This document shows positions 32,624 to 41,778 of a stretch of 64,000 bases of DNA, piece after piece. The position numbers and the translations under genes were made by a program. The stretch's first letter is position 1. Every line of letters begins with the position of its first letter. The stretch comes from Bacillus sp. Marseille-Q1617. Its GTDB lineage: Bacteria; Bacillota; Bacilli; Bacillales; Bacillaceae_B. The DNA is taken from positions 782,001 to 846,000 of the forward strand of contig NZ_CAHJXM010000002.1 in NCBI RefSeq assembly GCF_903645295.1, given 5' to 3'. A model generated the notes under the pieces. That model did not search any database and was not told where the DNA came from. It was given only the letters and a program-made list of their open reading frames with translations.

Positions 32624-34054
32624 ATGGAGGAAAACTTGTATTTTAACACTTTGTCTGAATTCAAGGTTGATCGTGAAGGCGGATACGGCAACTGGTACAG
32701 GGGGGAAGAGCCGGAAGCGGTGCGTCCTGACAGCTTTCCGATCCTTTTCATCCACGGAATCAATACAACATCTGAAACTTGGTGGATAAACGGAAATGAT
32801 ATCAGTGAATCGGCCCGTTCACATGGTTTCCGAACAGCGTTCATAAACCTTTCCGGAACAGCTGATATGTGGTCCAATGGAATGCTTTTAGCTGAAAAAC
32901 TGAAAGAGATTTCTGCTTGTTTTAAAAAAGAACTCGTGATCCTGGCTCACAGCAAGGGTGGAATCGATGCCCAGACGGCAATCGTTTATCATGGTGCATC
33001 ACAATATGTGAAACGGGTGATCACCCTTTCTACACCTTATCATGGATCGGAACTTGCAGACCTCGCGTACAGCAGATGGGCGGATTGGCTTACGGAAACC
33101 CTGGGCAGCAGGAGTGACGCAGTATTCTCGCTTCAGACTGGATATATGAAGGCCTACCGTAATTGTACGGATGCGGCCGCTGACCGGCAGGCGCCGCGCT
33201 TTTATACTTTCGGGGGCACGGGGTGGGGCAGCATGGGTTCCGAATTGTTTTGGGGAGGCCTGTATCTGAGCAGGTTTGGTGCAAGTGACGGAGCGGTGAC
33301 GGTGAAGAGTTCCCGGCTTTCTTATGGGAAGGAAGTGATGGTTGATGATTGGACGCACAAAACAATCAAGCAGGGGCAGGAGATCTTTCCTTATATTAAA
33401 AAAATGGTTGTCGAAGAGATGGACGAAGTTTCGTATCAGTCTGCAGTTGCATCGGTTGAAGAGGGATTGGAAACATCGGTTCTTCACAGGGGAGGGGAAT
33501 ATGCCGGAGCGGTAAAGGAACGGTTCTCTGTAGAAGACGGAGTGGATGAAATCACCGTTGATTGGATCAGCTGTTCAAAAGATGCTTCGTATGTACTGAC
33601 GGACCCTGGCGGCGGGAAGTATACACATTTCGTCACAACCGGGGACGAGACAGGTTTCTTTCCCAAAGCCTTTCATCATACTCTCAAGATCGAGTCACCT
33701 CCTGCCGGCGGATGGGTGCTTGAAGCAAGGAATGATCAGCGGGAAACCTATTTGCTTAACGTCATTTTTACCGGCGGGATAAATGTTCAGCTGGAAATGA
33801 TAATGAGTGATAAGAAGGTTGATCCCAAAGGTAAGGAAATGGCTGCCCAAGGAGTTTCCGAGGTTAAGAAACAAGTTCATGTCTGTAACTTTCCCTTGGC
33901 ACAAAAAGATAATAAAGTGACACGATCAACATATGGAGAGGGCCTCCATAATATCACAATCGACCTCGAAGGAATAACCTCTCAAGGCTTTCATTTCGAA
34001 CGGACCATCATAAAAACGATCACTGTTGATAAAGATGGAAACTCCCTTGAGTAA
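32624..34054 (+). CDS. Alpha/beta-hydrolase, lipase/PGAP1-like
   Basis: 476-residue alpha/beta hydrolase. The strand-turn ILFIHGINTTSETWW is at residues 39-53, the nucleophile elbow LAHSKGGIDAQ near residue 108 (A-x-S-x-G form) and TLSTPYHGSELA near 128 is the lipase PxxGS-type block. Catalytic His is probably in VDDWTHKT. From about residue 280 on there is an extra beta-rich domain with no family I recognise. No signal peptide. AGAGGAGGGG precedes the ATG. It stands alone after the zinc cluster. Confidence 0.8.
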   Translation: MEENLYFNTLSEFKVDREGGYGNWYRGEEPEAVRPDSFPILFIHGINTTSETWWINGNDISESARSHGFRTAFINLSGTADMWSNGMLLAEKLKEISACFKKELVILAHSKGGIDAQTAIVYHGASQYVKRVITLSTPYHGSELADLAYSRWADWLTETLGSRSDAVFSLQTGYMKAYRNCTDAAADRQAPRFYTFGGTGWGSMGSELFWGGLYLSRFGASDGAVTVKSSRLSYGKEVMVDDWTHKTIKQGQEIFPYIKKMVVEEMDEVSYQSAVASVEEGLETSVLHRGGEYAGAVKERFSVEDGVDEITVDWISCSKDASYVLTDPGGGKYTHFVTTGDETGFFPKAFHHTLKIESPPAGGWVLEARNDQRETYLLNVIFTGGINVQLEMIMSDKKVDPKGKEMAAQGVSEVKKQVHVCNFPLAQKDNKVTRSTYGEGLHNITIDLEGITSQGFHFERTIIKTITVDKDGNSLE

Positions 34055-34061
34055 TATATTG

Positions 34062-34107
34062 AAAAAGGCCCGTCCCCCGCTGTTTTTAAAGTGGGGAAAG
34101 GGCCTCA
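34062..34107. terminator. Terminator between the lipase-like and thioredoxin genes
   Basis: Stem aggccc-gtcccc / ggggaaa-gggcct with a loop of about 14 between two converging genes. Confidence 0.75.
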
Positions 34108-34111
34108 ATCT

Positions 34112-34426
34112 TTATAATGATTCCATGAATTCTGTCACCTGATCCGGTGTTTTAGCATTTGCGCTGTGCAAATGGGCGGTTTTTTCGCCGTTTTTCCAGA
34201 CGAGCAGGCTTGGGATTCCCATGACGTCATACTTTTCCGCTATTTCCGGAAGTTCATCCTTGTTGATGTCATACCACTTGTATTGGCTGTATTGTTCCAT
34301 GATTTCATCAATGAACATATCCATGCGACGGCAGTCAGGACACCAGTCGGCATGGAATTTCACGACTACGGGCTGTTCTGAAGAAATCACTTCTTCGAAC
34401 GTCTCTTTATTTTTAATCGATTGCAT
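34112..34426 (-). CDS. Thioredoxin-family protein
   Basis: 104-residue thioredoxin fold with redox motif WCPDC near residue 28, the partner cis-proline in MGIPSLLVWKNG near residue 69, and an FHADWC strand. It differs from TrxA (WCGPC), so it is probably a specialised thiol-disulphide protein in the cytoplasm. AAAGGGGG lies before ATG 34426, favoured over an upstream start at 34459. A single gene. Confidence 0.88.
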   Translation of the reverse strand: MQSIKNKETFEEVISSEQPVVVKFHADWCPDCRRMDMFIDEIMEQYSQYKWYDINKDELPEIAEKYDVMGIPSLLVWKNGEKTAHLHSANAKTPDQVTEFMESL

Positions 34427-34570
34427 GCGGATACCCCCTTTCCCTATTATTTTAACCACATGTGAATCTTACGTAAACTGCAAGGTTTCATAATCCATCA
34501 GCAAAGAATTTCCTGCTCTCGGAAGAACATGATAGTATAGGGGTACATTCTAAGGAAAACAGGTGATAAC

Positions 34571-35614
34571 ATGAAACCGATCAATGTGGGATTAGCAGGT
34601 TACGGATTCTCCGGGCAAAGCTTTCACCGCCCGCTGCTGCAGCATTCCAAAGACTATAAAATACATACGGTGATGTCTTCCAATAAGGAAAAAGTCCAGC
34701 AAGACTTAGAAGGTGTCAACGTGGTGCCGACATTGGATGAACTGCTTCAGGAAGACATTGAACTTGTGGTCATCACGACACCGAACCATTTGCATTATGA
34801 CATGATCAAGCATTCACTCTCAGCAGGAAAACATGTCGTCGTTGAAAAACCATTCGTCACAAAGAGCAGGGAGGGCGAAGAACTGATACAGCTGGCAGAG
34901 GAGAAAGGCCTTCTGCTGTCTGTATTCCATAACCGGCGCTGGGATGCCGACTTCTTGACGATCCGAAAGCTGTTGGAAAACAAGGTACTTGGTGATGTCA
35001 CTACATATGAAGCACACTTTGACCGTTACCGTCCGGATGTAAAGGACCGCTGGAAGGAAAACAAGGTCGACGGCGGAGGAGTATTATATGATCTTGGTGC
35101 ACACTTGATCGACCAGGCATTGTGTCTTTTCGGAAAGCCGCAATGGGTGTTTGCGGATGTCTTCTCCCAGCGCGACCCTAAAAAAGCAGAAGATTATTTT
35201 CAGATTACATTTGGATATGACACAGCCCGGATCGGTCTCTATTCACGCTCGATTGTATTGGATCCGGGTCCGCGCTACCAGGTTCATGGGCGGAAGGGAA
35301 GCTTTGTGAAGTACGGCATGGATCGTCAGGAAGCAGATCTTAAAGAAGGTCTCGATCCTTATTCCAAGTCGTGGGGGAAAGAAGATGAAGAGTACTGGGG
35401 AACCTTATCCCTGATGGAAGGTGATAAGGTGAACACCGTTAAGTTTCCATCTGAAAAAGGGGATTATACTCAATATTACCGGGTTATCCATCAAGCCATA
35501 AGGAATAACCAAACGTCCCCGGTGACTCCGGAAGAAGCACTTGATGTCGTACGCATCATTGAGGCCTGCAAGAAAAGTGCCGAGAAGAAAGAGGCTGTTT
35601 ACTTGAAAAGTTAA
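34571..35614 (+). CDS. Gfo/Idh/MocA family dehydrogenase (scyllo-inositol dehydrogenase-like)
   Basis: 347-residue NAD(P)-dependent oxidoreductase. The Rossmann motif VGLAGYGFSGQSFHRPLL is at residues 6-23, the catalytic EKPF motif near 94 and the GGGVLYDLGAHLIDQALCLFG block near 168-188. The YvaA/IolW-like group, which reduces or oxidises scyllo-inositol with NADP, has the same GFSGQxFHRP start. Substrate by family only. ACAGGTG precedes the ATG. A single gene with a perfect terminator. Confidence 0.88.
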   Translation: MKPINVGLAGYGFSGQSFHRPLLQHSKDYKIHTVMSSNKEKVQQDLEGVNVVPTLDELLQEDIELVVITTPNHLHYDMIKHSLSAGKHVVVEKPFVTKSREGEELIQLAEEKGLLLSVFHNRRWDADFLTIRKLLENKVLGDVTTYEAHFDRYRPDVKDRWKENKVDGGGVLYDLGAHLIDQALCLFGKPQWVFADVFSQRDPKKAEDYFQITFGYDTARIGLYSRSIVLDPGPRYQVHGRKGSFVKYGMDRQEADLKEGLDPYSKSWGKEDEEYWGTLSLMEGDKVNTVKFPSEKGDYTQYYRVIHQAIRNNQTSPVTPEEALDVVRIIEACKKSAEKKEAVYLKS

Positions 35615-35667
35615 TTTTCTCCTGGATGGCAGGGAATTAGAATATCAAAAATCAAAGACAAAAGAAA

Positions 35668-35714
35668 AGAGAAGCCCGGCTGACTCGTTCAGTCAGCCGG
35701 GCTTCTCTTTATTT
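35668..35714. terminator. Bidirectional terminator
   Basis: Perfect stem agagaagcccggctgact / agtcagccgggcttctct with a 5-base loop, between the dehydrogenase gene and the end of the ger operon. Confidence 0.9.
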
Positions 35715-35794
35715 TACAAGATTTGTTTAAACCTGAAGATGCTTAGGCAGCTGGTGGCGTCCGATTCTGCAGAGGTGATTCAATGAACGGTTCT

Positions 35795-36895
35795 TTACTC
35801 CACCGTCCCGCCTTCCACAATCTTAACGTCTGGTTCTACGTTAAATTGAGCATTGGGGTAGAGCGTTCCTTCCCACTCTTTTATGTCGAATCCTCTTACA
35901 CCATGTTTTTGGATCTGACCGATACCGATCGGATCGACACCGATCTTCTGAAATTTAGTGAGCATTTCCATTGCTTTGTCTTCAATATCCTCCTCCATGT
36001 TTTTTTCAATCTCGGTGATTTTTTTAGGGGTCAATCTTTCACCTGTGTATTCTTTGATAATTCCTTTTATTTTTATTTTTATCGTAACCTTGACCGGTTT
36101 CTTTTTGTACGTAACTTTTATCTTGTGTTTCGCTTTAAGACTTGTTATGGAGGCTTCAACTTTTTGACCGTCTCTTTTTTTCTCATCATCAAGCCGTACA
36201 ACGTGGCTGCCTTCCGAAATCTTATCCACCAGAATCTTAAAGAAAAACATGTCCTCAGCGGGTATTGTATCGACCATTTTATCTTTTTGGAATAGGGCGA
36301 TTCCATCTACTTTCAGCGTACTATCTGAAATCTTCCGAATAATCGGGAGGTATGGAGTCTGACCTAATTGATAATAATCGAAAAGGAACATGTGCAGATT
36401 TGTTTCAGGCAGCTCCCGTCTTTTTATGTTCTGCCTAAGCAGATTGGAGATATACATCCCGTTTCCCCTAATGCCATACTGCCCTTGAAGGATGTCTTTG
36501 GCGTCCCCTCTGCTGACCATCATAAACACCCTTGCTCCGATGCTGGGATCCCTCTGCAGGGAATCTGCAATATCGATTACCCCTTTTTGCGCAAGGCCTT
36601 CCCCGATGACAACTGCATCCAGCCCCCCTCTGACCAGGGGCTGCTGTGACATTCTTGCCAGGGTTTCCAATACCTCACGGGTGGAAGTTGCTTCAGCGGA
36701 AAGCGTCATATTCTCAATTGATTTATCAGGCTTATAGATTGGGAACATGGCAGTCCCCCTAATGGTATTCTCATCAATCAAGTCATACCCTTTTCCTGTT
36801 TCAATGTATAAGTCATCGAGAATCTCTCTTTCTACACATCCTGACGATAAAACGGAAAGAACCATGGCTATCCAACATACCAGAACTTTTTTCAT
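35795..36895 (-). CDS. gerAC: Spore germination lipoprotein, Ger(x)C family
   Basis: 366-residue GerAC-type component of a nutrient germinant receptor in the spore inner membrane. A lipoprotein signal covers residues 1-20, with lipobox LSSGC. TKVDGIALF-like SDSTLKVDGIALFQKDKMVD in the middle and the C-terminal Ger(x)C domain (ERLTPKKITEIEKNMEEDIEDKA) are family-typical. The start overlaps gerAB by 4 bp and AAGGTGAG precedes it. Last gene of the A-B-C operon. The paralogue name (gerA, gerB, gerK or other) cannot be told. Confidence 0.9.
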   Translation of the reverse strand: MKKVLVCWIAMVLSVLSSGCVEREILDDLYIETGKGYDLIDENTIRGTAMFPIYKPDKSIENMTLSAEATSTREVLETLARMSQQPLVRGGLDAVVIGEGLAQKGVIDIADSLQRDPSIGARVFMMVSRGDAKDILQGQYGIRGNGMYISNLLRQNIKRRELPETNLHMFLFDYYQLGQTPYLPIIRKISDSTLKVDGIALFQKDKMVDTIPAEDMFFFKILVDKISEGSHVVRLDDEKKRDGQKVEASITSLKAKHKIKVTYKKKPVKVTIKIKIKGIIKEYTGERLTPKKITEIEKNMEEDIEDKAMEMLTKFQKIGVDPIGIGQIQKHGVRGFDIKEWEGTLYPNAQFNVEPDVKIVEGGTVE

Positions 36896-37980
36896 GATTT
36901 TTTTCTCACCTTCTTCATAAAAATAACGAGTACTAAAAGAAGCGGAATGTATATGAAATTGAGATAGAAACCGATTTGCCCAGCCATATCATTGAGGAAG
37001 TTTACTTGTGTTCTGGTAGTAAATAAAGTAAGTACGCCCAAGCATATCAGTATGATGAATACCAAGGAATGCCGGTGTTTGAGCGGGGTCATCCGCTTTA
37101 ATATCCTGCTTGCACACCAAAGGGTAATACATACGTTTGGAAGAATGACAAGACACCAATTGGCTATCCCGATATATTCAAAACGCTCTACAAAAGGCAT
37201 TTCTACAATTTTCCACATGGACAGGGTGGCCCATACGGTTTTTTCCAGCTGCTTCTCACTGAAGAAGGCAAACGAAATAAGGGCGATGAGTGCATAGACG
37301 GCAGTGGTGGTGAATAATGCCCAATGAGCGTACTTTTGCGAACTCTTAGCATTTTTAATAAAAGGATAAAACAGCAATATACATTCGTAACCTAAGTAAG
37401 TAAGAGACATATTTTTCGTAGAGATTAAAATGTCTTTCAATGAATGATCGAATACAGGCAAAATATTTCTAAAATCAGAGAACGGAAAGGTAAAAGCAAA
37501 CGTAAGCAGCAGGTAGCTGGGTAAAATAGTGCCGAAAAAAGCCGTTCCCGCAATGACCCGGACTCCCCCGCTGACAAAATAATAGCTGAGAATCAGAAAA
37601 GATAGTGCAAATATGAATGTACTTAACCTTGGGTACATCCATACTTGAAGCACCTCGATGTACGTTCTTAAAATGGTGATCACCAGCAGACTGAAGTATA
37701 TGACAAAAACGAAGTCGAATACTTTCCCGATCCACTTCCCGAATGCCAGAGTGTGAGCTGATACAAGGTCTCCTCCGCTTTTATCCAAGATGACATACAT
37801 CATGAATACCAGGATGTGTGTAAGGATGCCGGCAAGGATAACGGAAATCCACCCATCATAACCTGCATTCTTGGCGATTATTCGTTGAAATCCTAATACG
37901 CCTCCACCAACTTGGATGGAGTGGATGAGAAAGAAAACCAAAAATGGACTGATTTTTCTTCTTTCAGGAATCGCTTGCAT
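36892..37980 (-). CDS. gerAB: Spore germination permease-like subunit, GerAB family
   Basis: About 362 residues of the APC-type GerAB/spore_permease family, ten hydrophobic segments. It begins MQAIPERRKISPFLVFFLIH, and SIQVGGGVLGFQR is the conserved first-helix motif; this subunit binds the germinant. AGAGGTGA lies 5-7 bases before the ATG at 37980, so that is preferred to the ATG at 37998, which overlaps gerAA. It sits between gerAA and gerAC with ATGA-type overlaps. Confidence 0.9.
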   Translation of the reverse strand: MQAIPERRKISPFLVFFLIHSIQVGGGVLGFQRIIAKNAGYDGWISVILAGILTHILVFMMYVILDKSGGDLVSAHTLAFGKWIGKVFDFVFVIYFSLLVITILRTYIEVLQVWMYPRLSTFIFALSFLILSYYFVSGGVRVIAGTAFFGTILPSYLLLTFAFTFPFSDFRNILPVFDHSLKDILISTKNMSLTYLGYECILLFYPFIKNAKSSQKYAHWALFTTTAVYALIALISFAFFSEKQLEKTVWATLSMWKIVEMPFVERFEYIGIANWCLVILPNVCITLWCASRILKRMTPLKHRHSLVFIILICLGVLTLFTTRTQVNFLNDMAGQIGFYLNFIYIPLLLVLVIFMKKVRKKS

Positions 37981-37994
37981 CATTTCACCTCTAT

Positions 37995-39497
37995 TCATTC
38001 ATCAATATCCAGCTTTTTCTTCCCTTCTTGAGAATGGAATCGAGTCTTCTTATTCGTCCGAAGGTATTGTGGGCGGTCTGCTTGCTTATAAAACGGAAAA
38101 CGGATGAGTGCATCTTTTAAATCCTTCAGGCGCGGCGGATATATAGGGGACAGGAATGGCCGTCCCAATGACGTGAGATATAAAAGATGCCCCATAAGGA
38201 AACAGAAACAATATACGATTCCAACCAGCCCCCAAAGTTGTGCAAGTAGCAAGAATGGGAAACGCAGGATCCGGATTGTATTACCCATTCTGTAGACGGG
38301 TGTCGTAAACGAAGCCAGGGCTGCAAGGGCAACGAGGATAAGCAGTACATTACTCGTCAGTCCTGCTTCAACCGAAGCAGTCCCGATTACGATACCGCCC
38401 ACGATACCGATTGTCTGACCGACTTTTGTCGGAAGCCTTGCCCCGGCCTCGCGCAGAAGCTCAATCGTCAACTCAAGAAACAATGCTTCAAGAATCGGCG
38501 GGAGAGGGATCTCCTGCCGGGACGTGACGAGTGCAGCCATCAGGTCTTTCGGGATCAGCTCATAATGATAAGTGAGGGCCGCCACATAGATGGGAGTGAT
38601 CAGGATGGAGAACGCAACGGCGAATACCCGTACCAATCTGAAAAAAGAAGCCACAAGGAAATTAAGGAAGTAATCCTCATAAGCGTTGAAGAATTCAACC
38701 AGTGTGGTCGGACCGATCAGCGCATGCGGTGAACCGTCCACCAATACGGCAACCTTTCCCTCGACCAATACTGAAGCCACCCGGTCCGGGCGCTCAGAAT
38801 CCAGCAGCTGGGGAAATGGAGATAAGCTGTTATCGGCAATCAGCTGCTCAATGAATGAGGAGTCCATGACCTGATCAAAGTTGACATTTTGCAGGCGCTG
38901 CCGCATTGTATTCACATTTGCTTCATCTGTCAGACCATCCAAGTAAAGGAGGGCGACTCTTGTATGGGTGATGGTCCCGATATTAAATTCCTCTACAGTT
39001 AGTTCCTTGATGGGGATCCGTTTTCGCAAGAGGTTTAAATTATCGCTCATAGATTCGACAAATGCCTCTTTTGGCCCGACGACACTGAACTCCACTTCCG
39101 GCTGTGACACCTTCCGACCCATTTCATTCTTGGTCGCGATGAATGCGAACTTACGATTCGAGGCATCCATCGTTAACATCGTGTATCCATTAAATAATTT
39201 CTGTTCAATTTGGGATTCATCTTTCGAAACTTGAATATCGACGATCGGCACCAGGGTTTTGAGATCGTCAAAGTCATGGAAATCCTTTGATAATAAAGAA
39301 GGAAGAACATCCTCCTGCAGGATTTTCCCGTCAATCAATGTGGTGATGAAGTGTAGGCTGAACTTCACTCCGGTAAAGGGGTTTTGGTAAAAGGCCTGTT
39401 TATAATCAACCGATTTTTCCATTTCTGATTTGATACTTTCATATGACTGTTTCTTTTTTGTTTTATCTGAATTCTTATTTTTAAAGAATGAAAACAT
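37995..39497 (-). CDS. gerAA: Spore germination protein, GerAA family
   Basis: 500-residue GerA-family subunit forming the channel-like core of the germinant receptor. A long hydrophilic N-terminal domain (KSVDYKQAFYQNPFTGVKFSLH near 30-50, and SVVGPKEAFVESMSDNLNLLRKR in the known block) is followed by about five membrane segments between residues 280 and 430 (GQTIGIVGGIVIGTASVEAGL). A charged tail ends in KKLDIDE. First gene of the operon; GAGGG precedes the ATG. Forespore-specific SigG expression is expected from the family but was not resolved here. Confidence 0.92.
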   Translation of the reverse strand: MFSFFKNKNSDKTKKKQSYESIKSEMEKSVDYKQAFYQNPFTGVKFSLHFITTLIDGKILQEDVLPSLLSKDFHDFDDLKTLVPIVDIQVSKDESQIEQKLFNGYTMLTMDASNRKFAFIATKNEMGRKVSQPEVEFSVVGPKEAFVESMSDNLNLLRKRIPIKELTVEEFNIGTITHTRVALLYLDGLTDEANVNTMRQRLQNVNFDQVMDSSFIEQLIADNSLSPFPQLLDSERPDRVASVLVEGKVAVLVDGSPHALIGPTTLVEFFNAYEDYFLNFLVASFFRLVRVFAVAFSILITPIYVAALTYHYELIPKDLMAALVTSRQEIPLPPILEALFLELTIELLREAGARLPTKVGQTIGIVGGIVIGTASVEAGLTSNVLLILVALAALASFTTPVYRMGNTIRILRFPFLLLAQLWGLVGIVYCFCFLMGHLLYLTSLGRPFLSPIYPPRLKDLKDALIRFPFYKQADRPQYLRTNKKTRFHSQEGKKKLDIDE

Positions 39498-39587
39498 ACG
39501 AATCCCTCATGTTCACTGTGGTGTATTCTGTAGTGTTTCCGAAATAGGGAGAATTATGAAAAGATGAGGAGTGTTGGCAGAAAATAA

Positions 39588-39618
39588 AAAAAGACCAGGG
39601 AATCATCCCTGATCTTTA
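39588..39618 (-). terminator. Intrinsic terminator of the YfiY-like gene
   Basis: Stem aaagaccaggga / tccctgatcttt, loop of 4, with A residues on the left giving a T tail on the minus strand. Confidence 0.8.
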
Positions 39619-39626
39619 GGTCTTGT

Positions 39627-40592
39627 TTATTGCTCCAAGAAAAATTTCTCGATATCGTCAAGCATTTTGTTTGCTGCAATGACGCCGCCGGCGGTGTTCC
39701 AGATGGCATCACTTACTTCGTGTACGTTACCTTCTTTAGCAGCTTCAAGATTCTTGAATAACGGATCATTGATCCATTCTTCTGCTAATTTGTTCGCTTC
39801 ACCGTCTCCTGTTTCATATGTGAAGTAGAAGAGGACATCTCCATCCATTGCCGGGATGCGTTCTTTCGTTACACCTTTTTCAGCAAAGTCATCTACGTCC
39901 TGGCCTTCTGGGCGTGCAAATCCTAATTGCTCAAGGATGACACCTGAGAATGAGTCTTTATGGTAGATACGGACGTCACCAGCTAAGAAACGGACCATTG
40001 ATACTTCCTGGTTCACCTTATCGCCTAATTTCCCTTTCATGTCTTCGATGCGCTGATCGTATTCATCCATGACTTTTTTTCCTTCTTCTTCTTTATTCAA
40101 TGCTTTTGAATATAGCTCGAAGTTTTCTTTCCAGTTACCCTTGAGTGTTTCAGACATAACCGTTGGAGCGATTTCTTTCAGTTGGTTGTATTGCTCTTCC
40201 TGACGAAGTTTCGTTCCGATGATAAGATCGGGTTGAAGCTTAGCGATCGCTTCGATGTTCAATTCGCTTTCAGTACCGACCACTTCAACATCTTTCATAT
40301 CGTCAGCGATGTGATCGTACCAAGGATCACCTGTCCATGATTGAACTGCACCTGCAGGAGTCACACCCAATTCCAGCAGTGCCTCTGTTCCTTCGTTAGT
40401 AAGGATGACTACCTTTTCAGGCGTGCCTTCAATTTCAGTTGTCCCCATTGCATGTTCTACTGTATATGTTTCTTCTTTTTTCTTGTCGTCTTTACTTGCT
40501 GAAGTATCTTTATCTTCTTCCTTGTTCCCGCAAGCCGCAAGGAAAAGAAGGGAAGCAATCAGTAGTAAAGATAGTAAGCTTCTTAATTTCAT
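39627..40592 (-). CDS. Iron-siderophore ABC transporter substrate-binding lipoprotein (YfiY-like)
   Basis: 321-residue FecB/FhuD-type binding lipoprotein. Signal peptide with lipobox LAAC at residues 18-21, then an acidic linker (KEEDKDTSASKDDKKKEE) and the binding domain starting VEHAMGTTEIEGTPEKVV. B. subtilis YfiY captures schizokinen and arthrobactin and is also divergent from its permease genes. The promoter (TTGACA, 17 bp, TATCAT on the minus strand) has a perfect Fur box over the start region. AGGAGG precedes the ATG. Confidence 0.9.
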   Translation of the reverse strand: MKLRSLLSLLLIASLLFLAACGNKEEDKDTSASKDDKKKEETYTVEHAMGTTEIEGTPEKVVILTNEGTEALLELGVTPAGAVQSWTGDPWYDHIADDMKDVEVVGTESELNIEAIAKLQPDLIIGTKLRQEEQYNQLKEIAPTVMSETLKGNWKENFELYSKALNKEEEGKKVMDEYDQRIEDMKGKLGDKVNQEVSMVRFLAGDVRIYHKDSFSGVILEQLGFARPEGQDVDDFAEKGVTKERIPAMDGDVLFYFTYETGDGEANKLAEEWINDPLFKNLEAAKEGNVHEVSDAIWNTAGGVIAANKMLDDIEKFFLEQ

Positions 40593-40622
40593 ATGTATAA
40601 TTCCTCCTGAGATATGTTTTGT

Positions 40623-40678
40623 TGATAATGATTATCATTCACAACCCTTATGATAATTGAGAAGGTTTTCATTGTCAA
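40623..40678 (-). promoter_or_regulatory. Promoter of the binding protein with perfect Fur box
   Basis: Minus-strand -35 TTGACA (40678-40673), 17 bp, -10 TATCAT (40655-40650). TGATAATGATTATCATTCA at 40623-40641 is a full Fur operator lying just downstream of the -10. Iron repression is expected. Confidence 0.85.
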
Positions 40679-40686
40679 CAACTAAT

Positions 40687-40736
40687 TGATAATGATTTTC
40701 AAAGTCATTGACGACATTATCAATTTTCTCTAAAAT
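40687..40736 (+). promoter_or_regulatory. Promoter of the permease operon with Fur box
   Basis: TGATAATGATTTTCAAAGT (40687-40705) is a Fur operator with a good left half, abutting -35 TTGACG (40708-40713); 17 bp later is -10 TAAAAT (40731-40736). It drives the permease-ATPase-reductase genes. Confidence 0.8.
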
Positions 40737-40787
40737 AGGAAGTAGGTAATCATTTTTAATTTAAACAGTGACCTGAAAGGTAAACAT

Positions 40788-41777
40788 ATGATTAAAACGC
40801 AGAAACAATTCATTTTATTTTTAGGGACGACCTTTTTCCTTATAATATGTATCGGGATGAGCATCGTCTATGGATACACGGATACATCTTGGAAACTGGC
40901 AATTGAAGCGTTTACGAACCCTAACCAGTCGACGGAACATCTGGTATTGCAGACAATCAGGCTCCCAAGGGCGCTGATCGCTGCCGTTGTCGGTGCCTCA
41001 CTCGCCATATCGGGTGTGCTCATGCAGACACTGACGAAAAATCCGCTCGCCTCACCGGGGATTTTCGGAATCAATGCCGGCGGCGGGTTCATGGTGGTAG
41101 TGGCAGTGACATTGTTCGGCGTGTCGGATCTTCAGTCATTCACCTGGCTTTCCTTCCTCGGAGCGGGGATTGCTGCTTTTGGTGTATATGCCATCAGTGC
41201 TGCCGGCAACAACGGACTGACACCGATGAAGCTGACACTGGCGGGAGCCGCGATTACGGCCATGTTTTCGTCCTTCACACAAGGACTTCTTGTACTGGAC
41301 GAATCAGCTCTCGAACAAGTGCTGTTCTGGCTTGCCGGATCCGTACAGGGCAGAAGCCTGGATATCTTGACCGGTGTTTTCCCATACATCCTGATAGGAT
41401 GGATCGGGGCCCTCATACTCGCCGGCAAAATGAATATATTAGCTATGGGTGAAGATGTTGCCAAGGGATTGGGATTGAAAACAAATCTTATCAAATTCCT
41501 TGCGCTGTTGATCGTCGTTTTGCTCGCGGGCGGTTCTGTCGCGATTGCAGGACCGATCGGGTTCATCGGAATCGTCATCCCCCATCTGGCCAGGAAGGTG
41601 ATCGGTGTCGATCACAAGTGGCTCATCCCTTATGCAGGATTATTGGGCGCGGTGCTTTTGCTCACTGCCGATATTGCCGCACGCTACATCATCATGCCCC
41701 AAGAGGTGCCGGTAGGAGTGATGACGGCTGTCATCGGTGCTCCATTCTTTGTGTATGTGGCCAGGAAGGGGTTCTAA
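40788..41777 (+). CDS. Iron-siderophore ABC permease (FecCD family, YfiZ-like)
   Basis: 329-residue FecCD-type permease with nine to ten hydrophobic segments. TIRLPRALIAAVVGASLAISG near residue 55 and NPLASPGIFGINAGGGF near 85 are signature blocks, and GPIGFIGIVIPHLARKVIG near 264 contains the ATPase-contact loop. First gene of the Fur-controlled plus-strand operon, divergent from the binding lipoprotein; AAAGGT precedes the ATG. It pairs with the next permease as a heterodimer. Confidence 0.92.
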   Translation: MIKTQKQFILFLGTTFFLIICIGMSIVYGYTDTSWKLAIEAFTNPNQSTEHLVLQTIRLPRALIAAVVGASLAISGVLMQTLTKNPLASPGIFGINAGGGFMVVVAVTLFGVSDLQSFTWLSFLGAGIAAFGVYAISAAGNNGLTPMKLTLAGAAITAMFSSFTQGLLVLDESALEQVLFWLAGSVQGRSLDILTGVFPYILIGWIGALILAGKMNILAMGEDVAKGLGLKTNLIKFLALLIVVLLAGGSVAIAGPIGFIGIVIPHLARKVIGVDHKWLIPYAGLLGAVLLLTADIAARYIIMPQEVPVGVMTAVIGAPFFVYVARKGF

Positions 41778-41778
41778 A

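Noticed and set aside
35783..36295. 170-codon plus-strand ORF over gerAC
   Set aside because: Antisense to a clear germination lipoprotein gene; the composition is Phe/Tyr-rich shadow sequence.
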